Positions 54,335 through 64,000 of a DNA stretch of 64,000 nucleotides are shown in pieces. The stretch covers positions 1 through 64,000 of the forward strand of contig NZ_LIPW01000002.1 of NCBI RefSeq assembly GCF_001418345.1. The letters run 5' to 3'. Made by a program: the position numbers and the translations under genes. A model generated the notes under the pieces. It did not search any database and was not told where the DNA came from. It saw only the letters and a program-made list of their open reading frames with translations. Source of the DNA: Pseudidiomarina woesei (lineage in GTDB: Bacteria > Pseudomonadota > Gammaproteobacteria > Enterobacterales > Alteromonadaceae). Position 1 is the stretch's first letter, and each line of letters starts with the position of its first letter.

Positions 54335-54949
54335 GTGCAAAAATTTTCTCAACAAGATGTCAGAATTATTCAAAAAGAACCGTTACGTGAAGGTTTTTTG
54401 AGTATTCATAAGTTACGCCTTCAACACAAACTGTTTGAAGGTGATTGGTCGCCTGTTTTTGAGCGTGAAGTGATGGACCGTGGTCATGCGGTGGTCGTAT
54501 TACCCTATGACCCTAAGCGGGATGCTCTTGTTGTGCTTGAGCAATTTCGTATTGGAGCCTTGCTCGCTGCAGCAAATGAAAGGCAATCCCCTTGGTTGCT
54601 AGAATTTGTAGCCGGCATGTATGACGGTGACGAGTCAGCTGAGCAGGTCGCGCACCGTGAGTTATTTGAGGAAGCCGGCCTTACAACCGAGCGGTTGCAT
54701 TTTGCACTAAGCTATTTGTCCACACCAGGTGGCTGTACCGAAGAGATATCTATTTATATTGCGGAGGTTGATAGCTCGCGAGCGCTCAGGCATGCTGGGC
54801 TTGCCAGTGAGCATGAAGATATTTGTGTGCATGTACTGCCATACATGGATGTGGTGCAACTGCTTGAACAGGGAAAAATTAACAATGCCGCCAGCGTGAT
54901 TGGACTACAATGGTTGCAGTTACACAAACGTCGTTTTGAGGACTTATGA
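54335..54949 (+). CDS. nudF: ADP-ribose pyrophosphatase NudF
   Basis: Hydrolyses ADP-ribose to AMP and ribose-5-phosphate. The start is GTG at 54335 with AAAGG 6 bases upstream. The Nudix box G-X5-E-X7-RELFEEAGL lies at residues 94-116 and is complete. The STPGGCTEEISIYIAEVD block after it is typical of the ADP-ribose subgroup. The 204 residues match E. coli NudF (209). Its stop overlaps the yqiB start (ATGA). Confidence 0.94.
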   Translation: MQKFSQQDVRIIQKEPLREGFLSIHKLRLQHKLFEGDWSPVFEREVMDRGHAVVVLPYDPKRDALVVLEQFRIGALLAAANERQSPWLLEFVAGMYDGDESAEQVAHRELFEEAGLTTERLHFALSYLSTPGGCTEEISIYIAEVDSSRALRHAGLASEHEDICVHVLPYMDVVQLLEQGKINNAASVIGLQWLQLHKRRFEDL

Positions 54950-55386
54950 CCACTGATGTAAAGTTACGCCGCTATAAATTTGATTTGGCCGCGCTGCAGC
55001 GATTGGCCGCATTAAATTATGCTGCGTTCAAGCCACTGGCTGAAAGTGTGCGTCAACACGGTGCTCAAGTGATTAAAATTGGTCAGCATTTACGCTTTGC
55101 ACTCACGGTGCTTGAGTCTGCGCCATACACCACCGAAGTGCGCATTGAACAGCAGGCGCTTGTTACCCAATTACCGGGGTTGAAAGAAACGCAGCTTGAT
55201 GTGCGGCTTTATCACGATGCGCAACTTGCTGAAGTTGTGCGTAGCCAAGGGGTAACCCGTTTGCAGCCAGCCTATGATGTGCCGAATCCACGTATGCATC
55301 ATGCGAACGAAAAACACCAAGTGAATCATTTCTTGCAAGAGTGGCTGCAACTGATCAAGAGCCGAGGCTTACTACAGGAGAATTAG
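54946..55386 (+). CDS. yqiB: YqiB family protein (DUF1249)
   Basis: A 146-residue cytoplasmic protein of unknown function found between nudF and cpdA in E. coli. YKFDLAALQRLAALNYAAFKPL, the middle LTVLESAPYTTEV block and the C-terminal NPRMHHANEKHQVNHFLQEWL match the YqiB family. Translation is coupled to nudF by a 4-base overlap. Only 3 bases separate it from yqiA, so the cpdA gene that lies here in E. coli is absent. Confidence 0.9.
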   Translation: MTTDVKLRRYKFDLAALQRLAALNYAAFKPLAESVRQHGAQVIKIGQHLRFALTVLESAPYTTEVRIEQQALVTQLPGLKETQLDVRLYHDAQLAEVVRSQGVTRLQPAYDVPNPRMHHANEKHQVNHFLQEWLQLIKSRGLLQEN

Positions 55387-55389
55387 ACA

Positions 55390-57941
<2,552 letters not shown>

Positions 57942-57955
57942 GGAGCAGCAAAATT

Positions 57956-60196
57956 ATGTCAACGGAAGTTTTAGAACAAATACCTCTGCGCCGCTTTACC
58001 GAAGATGCGTATTTGAATTATTCCATGTACGTGATCATGGATCGCGCCTTGCCACATATTGGCGATGGTTTAAAACCGGTTCAGCGCCGAATTATTTACG
58101 CCATGTCAGAGCTTGGCTTGTCAGCATTAGCGAAATATAAGAAATCAGCTCGTACGGTGGGTGACGTACTCGGTAAGTTTCATCCGCATGGCGATAGCGC
58201 GTGTTACGAAGCCATGGTGCTTATGGCGCAACCGTTTTCTTATCGCTACCCATTGGTAGACGGACAAGGGAACTGGGGTTCGCCAGATGATCCTAAGTCA
58301 TTTGCGGCAATGCGTTATACCGAAGCTCGGTTATCGCGCTTTAGTGAAGTACTGCTTAGCGAACTAGGCCAAGGCACTGTAGATTGGACGCCAAACTTTG
58401 ATGGCACCATGAAAGAGCCGCGCATGTTACCTGCGCGCTTACCACATATTTTGTTGAATGGTGTCACCGGCATCGCGGTGGGTATGGCAACCGATATTCC
58501 GCCACATAATGCACGTGAAGTGGCCAATGCGTGTGCGCTGTTGTTGGAAAAGCCTAGCGCAGATTTAAGCGAAATCATGGAACACATGCGCGGGCCTGAT
58601 TATCCAACCGACGCTGAAGTGATTACGCCACACCAAGAAATTGTCAAAATTTACGAAACAGGCCGCGGCACGATTCGTATGCGGGCTAAATATTCGTTAG
58701 AAGACGGCGAAGTCGTGATTACGGCGCTGCCGCATCAAGCGTCTGGCGCGAAAGTGCTCGAGCAAATAGCGGCGCAAATGCAAGCCAAAAAGCTTCCAAT
58801 GGTGAGTGACTTGCGTGACGAGTCAGACCATGAAAACCCGACGCGTTTAGTCATTGTACCGCGCTCCAACCGGGTTGATACTGAGCAAATGATGCAACAC
58901 TTGTTTGCCACTACTGATCTTGAGAAAAACTACCGCGTGAACCTCAATATGCTTGGTTTGGATGGTCGCCCTCAGGTGAAGCCCATTCTCAATGTGCTCA
59001 AAGAGTGGCTAGTGTTCCGTCAAGACACGGTGACACGCCGTGTTCAATATCGTCTTGATAAAATATTGGCCCGCTTGCACATTTTAGAAGGCTTATTAAT
59101 AGCCTATCTGAACATTGATGAAGTGATTGCCATTATTCGCCATGAAGACCACCCTAAGCCGGTGTTAATGGAGCGATTTGGGCTGACCGACACACAAGCA
59201 GAAGCTATTCTTGAATTAAAATTACGCCACTTAGCCAAGCTAGAAGAGTTTAAGTTAAAAGGCGAGCAAGAAGAGCTTGAAAAAGAGCGTCAGCAACTGG
59301 AATTGTTACTCGGTTCTGACCGCCGCATGAAGACGCTTATTCGCAAAGAGATTTTGGCAGACGCTGAAAAATATGGTGACGATCGCCGTTCACCGTTGGT
59401 TGAACGCCAAGAGGCCAAGGCACTGAGTGAGCGCGATTTAACCCCAGCTGAACCAGTAACCGTGGTGTTGTCGAAAAAGGGCTGGGTGCGTGCGGCCAAA
59501 GGCCATGACGTTGACGGCACTAACTTGGCTTACAAATCAGGTGATACTTTCTTGGCGCAAGCGCAAGGTAAGAGCAATCAACAGGTTGTGTTTTTAGATA
59601 GTTCGGGCAGAAGCTTCTCGTGTGAAGCGCACTTGTTACCGTCAGCTCGTACCCAAGGCGAGCCGCTGACTGGGCGGTTTAGTATGGTTGCCGGTGAAAC
59701 GATTGACCAAGTATTAATGGCCAAAGACGAACAGCGCTATTTGTTGGCCTCAGATGCTGGTTACGGATTTATCTGCCAGTTTGGTGATTTAGTTAGTCGT
59801 AACAAAAACGGCAAAGCGATTTTAAATCTACCGACAGGTGCAAAAATTTTGCCACCAAGTGCGGTAAACGACCGTGAAAACGATTTGTTGGCTGTGGTTT
59901 CTAACGAAGGCCGTATGTTGTTGTTCCCTGTTCGCGATTTACCTGAGCTGTCAAAAGGCAAGGGTAACAAGATGATCAGTATTCCGACCTTGCGTGCACA
60001 GTCGCGGGAAGAGTATGTGGTGGCTGCAGCGACGGTACCGGCTGATGCGGCTATCACCTTGCTTGCCGGCAAGCGCAAATTAACGTTAAAACCATCGGAT
60101 CTTGAGCATTATCGTGGTGAACGGGGTCGTCGTGGCAATAAATTACCGCGCGGATTGCAGCGCGTTGATGCAATTTTAGTGGAAAATACTGACTGA
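57956..60196 (+). CDS. parC: DNA topoisomerase IV subunit A ParC
   Basis: The DNA-cleaving subunit of topoisomerase IV. The active-site Tyr121 is in AAMRYTEAR. The quinolone region [12 protein letters not shown] keeps Ser81 and Glu85 (E. coli Ser80, Glu84), so no classic resistance change is present. The winged-helix and tower domains are followed by a C-terminal beta-pinwheel ([37 protein letters not shown]). The 746 residues match E. coli (752). AAGGAG precedes the ATG, and the 14-base spacing from parE implies co-transcription. Confidence 0.97.
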   Translation: MSTEVLEQIPLRRFTEDAYLNYSMYVIMDRALPHIGDGLKPVQRRIIYAMSELGLSALAKYKKSARTVGDVLGKFHPHGDSACYEAMVLMAQPFSYRYPLVDGQGNWGSPDDPKSFAAMRYTEARLSRFSEVLLSELGQGTVDWTPNFDGTMKEPRMLPARLPHILLNGVTGIAVGMATDIPPHNAREVANACALLLEKPSADLSEIMEHMRGPDYPTDAEVITPHQEIVKIYETGRGTIRMRAKYSLEDGEVVITALPHQASGAKVLEQIAAQMQAKKLPMVSDLRDESDHENPTRLVIVPRSNRVDTEQMMQHLFATTDLEKNYRVNLNMLGLDGRPQVKPILNVLKEWLVFRQDTVTRRVQYRLDKILARLHILEGLLIAYLNIDEVIAIIRHEDHPKPVLMERFGLTDTQAEAILELKLRHLAKLEEFKLKGEQEELEKERQQLELLLGSDRRMKTLIRKEILADAEKYGDDRRSPLVERQEAKALSERDLTPAEPVTVVLSKKGWVRAAKGHDVDGTNLAYKSGDTFLAQAQGKSNQQVVFLDSSGRSFSCEAHLLPSARTQGEPLTGRFSMVAGETIDQVLMAKDEQRYLLASDAGYGFICQFGDLVSRNKNGKAILNLPTGAKILPPSAVNDRENDLLAVVSNEGRMLLFPVRDLPELSKGKGNKMISIPTLRAQSREEYVVAAATVPADAAITLLAGKRKLTLKPSDLEHYRGERGRRGNKLPRGLQRVDAILVENTD

Positions 60197-60257
60197 TCGG
60201 ACGTTTTTCGACGCCTAACAGGTTATACTAGCGGCCATTAAGCTTTAAGGAGATTAC

Positions 60258-60980
60258 ATGCTCGCTGTTGTACGTATTTTGCTGTTGGGCGTTTTTATTA
60301 TCGTTGGCAGTACCTTATTACTTTTAATTTGTATTGTTCGGCCGTTTCACCGAAATAACACCGCGTTAGCTGCTCACTGGTATGGGCGCATGCACCGTTT
60401 ATTTGGGGTGAAGCTTGATATTCGCATACCGGAATCACTGCGTAACAGTGGCCCTTATGTGTATATAGCGAACCATCAAAACAGTTATGACATTTTTACC
60501 CTTGCTCGCGCGATGCCGTTGGGCTCGGTGAGTATTGGTAAGAAAAGTTTGAAATGGATTCCGTTTTTTGGTCAGTTGTACTGGTTGGCGGGCAACATTC
60601 TGATTGATCGTAAAAACAAAGGTCGCGCTCACGGTACTATCGAGCAAGCCGCGACAGCGATTCGTAAGCGTAAGCTATCTATTTTATTGTTCCCTGAAGG
60701 CACTCGTAGTTATGGGCGCGGCTTATTGCCGTTCAAAACCGGTGCGTTTCGTACGGCTGTTCAAGCTGGGGTAGATATTGTACCTATTTGTGTGTCAAAC
60801 CTTCATGGGCGCATTAAACTGAATCGCTGGAATAACGGTACCGTTATTATTGAAATGCTAAACCCAGTTAAAATTTCTGACTTTGGTGAAGATGCAGTGC
60901 GAGCTTTATCGGCCCATTGCCATCAATTGATGCAGTTAAAAATTAGTGAACTCGACCACCAGCTGGCGCAGGGGCAATAA
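60258..60980 (+). CDS. plsC: 1-acyl-sn-glycerol-3-phosphate acyltransferase PlsC
   Basis: Adds the second acyl chain to lysophosphatidic acid, giving phosphatidic acid at the inner membrane. An N-terminal membrane segment (about 5-27) is followed by the four acyltransferase motifs: NHQNSYD (His73, Asp78), GNILIDRKN, FPEGTRS (145-151) and VPICVSN. The 240 residues match E. coli (245). AAGGAG lies 7 bases before the ATG. It lies downstream of parC, the E. coli order, and 4 bases before rraB. Confidence 0.96.
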   Translation: MLAVVRILLLGVFIIVGSTLLLLICIVRPFHRNNTALAAHWYGRMHRLFGVKLDIRIPESLRNSGPYVYIANHQNSYDIFTLARAMPLGSVSIGKKSLKWIPFFGQLYWLAGNILIDRKNKGRAHGTIEQAATAIRKRKLSILLFPEGTRSYGRGLLPFKTGAFRTAVQAGVDIVPICVSNLHGRIKLNRWNNGTVIIEMLNPVKISDFGEDAVRALSAHCHQLMQLKISELDHQLAQGQ

Positions 60981-60984
60981 GCGT

Positions 60985-61347
60985 ATGGCAAATAACTTGA
61001 ATGAACTCATTGCGCAAAGTGATGAAACAGTTGCAGCGTTATTGCAAGATGGCGCCAATGCAATGGATAAATTCACGATTGAACATCACCTTGTCAGTAC
61101 TGACTTTACCAAGCTTGAGAAGGCGGCGGTGGAGCTGGTTAAAGCTGGCTACCATGTTGATGACGCTGACGAGTTTGAAACCGATGATGGCGCCCGAATA
61201 TTTGCATTCGTTGCAGTAAGTGAAGTAAAACTAGATGCAGATATTTTGCGCATGCAGACGCAAGAAATCACAGAAGTTGCAAATATCACCGGCGTTGATT
61301 ACGACGGCTGGGGCACCTACTTCGGCGAAAACGACGAAGAAGAATAA
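60985..61347 (+). CDS. rraB: Regulator of RNase E activity RraB
   Basis: A small acidic protein that binds RNase E and changes degradosome make-up. The TIEHHLVSTDFTKLEKAAVELVKAGYHV block and the C-terminal VDYDGWGTYFGE are the family signatures; the end is rich in Asp/Glu. I chose ATG 60985, giving MANNLNELI and 120 residues; the in-frame upstream ATG lies inside plsC. E. coli RraB has 138 residues, the difference being a longer acidic tail. It sits 4 bases after plsC, so co-transcription is likely. Confidence 0.93.
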   Translation: MANNLNELIAQSDETVAALLQDGANAMDKFTIEHHLVSTDFTKLEKAAVELVKAGYHVDDADEFETDDGARIFAFVAVSEVKLDADILRMQTQEITEVANITGVDYDGWGTYFGENDEEE

Positions 61348-61351
61348 ACAA

Positions 61352-61392
61352 TGAAGCCCCGCTAAAACTAATAACAACAGGGGCTCACTTCA
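61352..61392 (+). promoter_or_regulatory. Hairpin covering the ribosome site of the GntP permease
   Basis: CCCC (61357-61360) pairs with GGGG (61380-61383), which is the core of the AGGGG ribosome site 8 bases before the permease ATG. TGAAG (61352-61356) pairs with CTTCA (61388-61392), reaching the A of the start codon, with a 4-base bulge between the two helices. The fold would hide both ribosome site and start. Confidence 0.45.
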
Positions 61393-62753
61393 TGATTGCG
61401 AATTTAGGTTTAATTGCCGGTTTGGGTTTATTAATCTGGCTGGCATTGCGTGGCGTTAATATCCTACTTGCGGTATTGGTTTCAATTTTTGTTATTGGTC
61501 TAAGTAACAGCATTCCCATAGCTGATATTTTTCTCAAGCACTTTCCGTTCGGAGCTTCAGGTGCTTTTAGTTTTGCCGGAAACTTTTTACTACTGTTTAT
61601 CTGCGGTGGTATTTTCGGCCGTGTTATGGCGGCAAGTCACGCAGCTCAAGGCGTTGCCGTGGCAATAACACAGAAACTCGGACAGCAACGCGCACTTTGG
61701 ATAGCCATGTTAGTTTGTGCGCTGCTTACCTATGGCGGTGTGGTGGTGTTTGTGGTGATGTTTACCATGTACCCCATCGGAGTGTCATTGATGCAGAGCG
61801 CTAATATTCCTCGGCGCCTGTATGCGGCAGCCATTGCTCTAGGTGCTGGTACCTTTACCATGACAGCATTGCCGGGTACCCCATCCATTCATAATGTGAT
61901 TGCCGCACGTAATTTAGGTACCGATCTTTTTGCTGGTGGTTGGCTTGGGGTTATGGCCGGCGTAGTGATGGCGGTGCTAGGCATGTGGTATCTACAACGG
62001 CAATGGCGTCGCGCTAGTGCTAACGGCGAAAACTACCAAGCTAACGACAAAGATAAGCAAATGGCAGCGTTAGCGCCAGCAACCGATCAACGCCTACCAG
62101 GCTTAGTGAAATCGCTATTACCTATTGCTGCGGTATTGGCTACTATTGTTGCGCCACGTGCGCTACAAGCCTTTGGAATACAGTCACAGTGGCAACAGTT
62201 CGCTTTAGGCCAACCGGTGCTGTGGGCAAGCTTTGCACTGTTGGCTGGCAGTGTATTGTGTTTGGTCATGTTCGTGCCGGTACGCAAACGCTTTGTCACA
62301 GTCGCGGGGCAGGGGGTTGATGATGCCATGTTACCGTTGATCAATACCGCAGCGGTAATTGGCTTTGGTGGTGTCGTGATTCAAACAGCCGGTTTTCATG
62401 AGTTTGCTGCATGGCTGCTAGGCCTCGATATTCCCGCTTTATTGTCGGTGTTTATTTCTGCAAACCTGATATCTGGAATTACCGCATCAGCATCGGGTGG
62501 GTTACAGATATTTATGTCAAGCCTAGCGCCTGCTTATATTGAAGCTGGGGTTAGCCCAGACCTGCTGCACCGTATCGCTAATCTGGCTGCTGGCGGTCTC
62601 GATTCTCTACCACATTCGGGAGCTGTTATTGCGCTGTTAACCTTAATGGGGCTAACCCACAAAGACGCCTATAAAGACATCTTTGTGGTCACGGTGATTA
62701 TTCCAATAATAGCTGCATTGCTTGCGGTATTGATTGCATTGGCGTTGTATTAA
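61392..62753 (+). CDS. GntP-family permease
   Basis: An inner-membrane H+ symporter of the gluconate permease family (453 residues, about 12-14 membrane segments). FICGGIFGRVMAASHAAQGVA, TYGGVVVFVVMFTMYPIG, TALPGTPSIHNVIAARNLG and the late SGITASASGGLQIFMSSLAP and GGLDSLPHSGAVI blocks fit the family. The substrate cannot be told: members carry gluconate, glycerate, serine or other small acids. No sugar kinase or dehydratase is next to it. It lies 44 bases after rraB and abuts the convergent valS; both stop codons lie in the terminator loop. Confidence 0.87.
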   Translation: MIANLGLIAGLGLLIWLALRGVNILLAVLVSIFVIGLSNSIPIADIFLKHFPFGASGAFSFAGNFLLLFICGGIFGRVMAASHAAQGVAVAITQKLGQQRALWIAMLVCALLTYGGVVVFVVMFTMYPIGVSLMQSANIPRRLYAAAIALGAGTFTMTALPGTPSIHNVIAARNLGTDLFAGGWLGVMAGVVMAVLGMWYLQRQWRRASANGENYQANDKDKQMAALAPATDQRLPGLVKSLLPIAAVLATIVAPRALQAFGIQSQWQQFALGQPVLWASFALLAGSVLCLVMFVPVRKRFVTVAGQGVDDAMLPLINTAAVIGFGGVVIQTAGFHEFAAWLLGLDIPALLSVFISANLISGITASASGGLQIFMSSLAPAYIEAGVSPDLLHRIANLAAGGLDSLPHSGAVIALLTLMGLTHKDAYKDIFVVTVIIPIIAALLAVLIALALY

Positions 62754-62773
62754 TTACAACGCCGCAATTTTTT
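62741..62773. terminator. Terminator shared by GntP permease and valS ends
   Basis: A perfect 9-bp stem (62741-62749 with 62755-62763; GGCGTTGTA/TACAACGCC) whose loop region holds the TAA stops of both convergent genes. On the plus strand it is followed by GCAATTTTTT, a fair T-run, so it suits the permease gene best. The minus strand has no T-run. Confidence 0.75.
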
Positions 62774-64000
62774 CCCGCTGTTGCTGCAGTTGGTGCAGGG
62801 TATCTTGAGCTTCTGCTTGTTTCGCACGTTCTTTTTCAATTACTTCCGTTGGCGCTTTGCTGACGAAGTTTTCGTTGCTTAATTTACGGGTAAACAAGTC
62901 GAATTCTTTCTGCGCTTTCTCAATAGCTTTATCAAGTCGCGCTAGCTCTGCTGCCGTATCAATTAAGCCAGCCATAGGAATGTTTATTTCCATGCGGCCC
63001 ACAAGAGCTGTTGCGCTCGCAGGGGCTTCCTCGTCGGCTGCTAAGAAAGTAACTGATTCAAGCTTAGCCAAGGCACTTAAGAAGCTTTGGTTCTGCTCAA
63101 GCCGCGTTTGAGCGGTCGCATCGGCGTTCTTGAATAGCACCGGTAACGGCTTGCTTGGTGACAAGTTCATTTCGCCACGAATGTTACGTACGGCAACGAT
63201 AACTTGTTTTAACCATTCCATATCGGCACTGGCTGTTGCAAAGCGCTGCGGTTGCACCTGTGGGTAGGCTTGTAACATGATGGTATCGGCATTGATACCT
63301 GCCAATGGTGCTACGCGCTGCCATATTTCTTCGGTAATAAATGGCAACAATGGGTGTAACAAGCGTAATAATTGCTCAAGTACGGTTACCAAGGTGTGGC
63401 GCGTGCCACGCAACTGCGCTTCGCTGCCATTAAATAGTACCGGCTTGGTGAGCTCAAGGTACCAGTCACAGAACTGGTTCCAGGTAAACTCATAGGCAAT
63501 CGCGGCCGCTTGGTCAAAACGAAAGGTATCAAGTGCATGACGGAACTGCTTGGTGGTGTCATTGAGCTGTTCAATAATCCACTGGTCGGCTAATGACAAT
63601 TCAAGTTCACTACTAGGTTTGCCATCGCGTACACCACAGTCTTGGTCTTCGGTGTTCATCAGCACATAGCGGCTAGCATTCCATAACTTGTTGCAGAAGT
63701 TACGGTAGCCCTCTAAGCGCTTCATGTCCCAGTTAATATCGCGACCGGTTGAAGCCAATGCAGCTAGGGTAAAACGCAATGCGTCAGTGCCGTGTGCGGC
63801 AATGCCCTCAGGGAACTGCTTTTCGGTGCGCTTCTTAATTTTAGCCTCTAGCTGCGGTTGCATCATATTGGCCGTGCGCTTATTCACCAAGGTATCGAGA
63901 TCAATACCGTCAATCATGTCGAGCGGATCTAGTACGTTGCCCTTAGATTTCGACATTTTTTGACCTTCTTCATCACGAATCAAACCGGTGACGTAGACGG
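62754..64000 (-). CDS. valS: Valyl-tRNA synthetase ValS (C-terminal part, gene continues beyond window)
   Basis: Charges tRNA-Val. The frame is open to the window edge, so only about the last 415 residues of the usual roughly 950 are seen; the true start is outside. The visible part begins [13 protein letters not shown] and continues with the class I signature KMSKSKGN, the tRNA anticodon-binding helical domain ([27 protein letters not shown]-like [15 protein letters not shown]), and ends in the coiled-coil arm ([29 protein letters not shown]) typical of ValS. It abuts the GntP permease gene with no gap. Confidence 0.96.
   Translation of the reverse strand, partial: VYVTGLIRDEEGQKMSKSKGNVLDPLDMIDGIDLDTLVNKRTANMMQPQLEAKIKKRTEKQFPEGIAAHGTDALRFTLAALASTGRDINWDMKRLEGYRNFCNKLWNASRYVLMNTEDQDCGVRDGKPSSELELSLADQWIIEQLNDTTKQFRHALDTFRFDQAAAIAYEFTWNQFCDWYLELTKPVLFNGSEAQLRGTRHTLVTVLEQLLRLLHPLLPFITEEIWQRVAPLAGINADTIMLQAYPQVQPQRFATASADMEWLKQVIVAVRNIRGEMNLSPSKPLPVLFKNADATAQTRLEQNQSFLSALAKLESVTFLAADEEAPASATALVGRMEINIPMAGLIDTAAELARLDKAIEKAQKEFDLFTRKLSNENFVSKAPTEVIEKERAKQAEAQDTLHQLQQQREKIAAL

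Noticed and set aside
58181-58330. Possible quinolone-resistance change in ParC
   Set aside because: Ser81 and Glu85 (E. coli Ser80, Glu84) are unchanged.

Overview
The window reads as ordinary chromosome of a marine gammaproteobacterium of the Alteromonadales type. Idiomarinaceae (Idiomarina/Pseudidiomarina-like) is my best guess, from gene content and recalled neighbourhoods, not from a search. Supporting points are E. coli/Shewanella-like neighbourhoods (tolC/nudF/yqiB/yqiA/parE/parC/plsC, ygiF-glnE, yggS-proC-yggT, folB-folK-uppP), twitching ATPases PilT/PilU, type II secretion helpers GspA/GspB, a Vibrio-like carboxynorspermidine route, and many amino-acid catabolic genes. I see no prophage, transposase, integron, CRISPR array, tRNA gene or defence island.

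Layout. 1-390 is the end of an rRNA operon (3' end of 23S, 5S, strong terminator), followed by a short repeat-rich spacer. 572-4830 holds an unrecognised HExxH lipoprotein and the overlapping murB-birA-coaX operon. 4885-13630 (minus) holds gabD, an ALDH3-type dehydrogenase, an NSS-family Na+ symporter, tmcA, carboxyspermidine dehydrogenase and nspC. 13952-20817 holds deaD, the lipocalin blc, an FeS photolyase-like gene, a DxD glycosyltransferase-like gene and a WaaA-KdkA fusion. 20824-33044 holds proBA, yggX, mutY, an OmpA-family porin, trmB, hemW, rdgB, an NhaP2-type antiporter, a DUF4426 protein, yggT, proC and yggS. 33078-42232 holds pilT-pilU, tsaD, plsY, folB-folK-uppP, cca and gspA-gspB. 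42327-51790 holds an acyl-CoA dehydrogenase, putA, ygiF and glnE. 51792-64000 holds lpxL, tolC, nudF-yqiB-yqiA, parE, parC, plsC, rraB, a GntP-family permease and the 3' part of valS.

How the genes work together. Proline metabolism is nearly complete here (proB, proA, proC for synthesis; putA for breakdown). Envelope biogenesis is well represented: murB and uppP for peptidoglycan, lpxL and WaaA-KdkA for lipid A/Kdo, plsY and plsC for phospholipid, and tolC, an OmpA-family protein, blc and gspAB for the outer membrane. tmcA, trmB, cca, tsaD and valS serve tRNA; deaD and rraB serve RNA metabolism; parE/parC, mutY and rdgB serve DNA.

Most interesting observations: the in-frame WaaA-KdkA fusion with a possible internal restart; the HExxH lipoprotein; a near-consensus promoter placed so that murB may be leaderless; repeated use of hairpins or palindromes that contain the stop codons of convergent genes; a hairpin that could hide the ribosome site of the GntP permease; and an NSS transporter without the usual gate arginine. 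I did not find a convincing multi-gene system of a new kind. The novelty here is at the level of single genes and regulatory sites.
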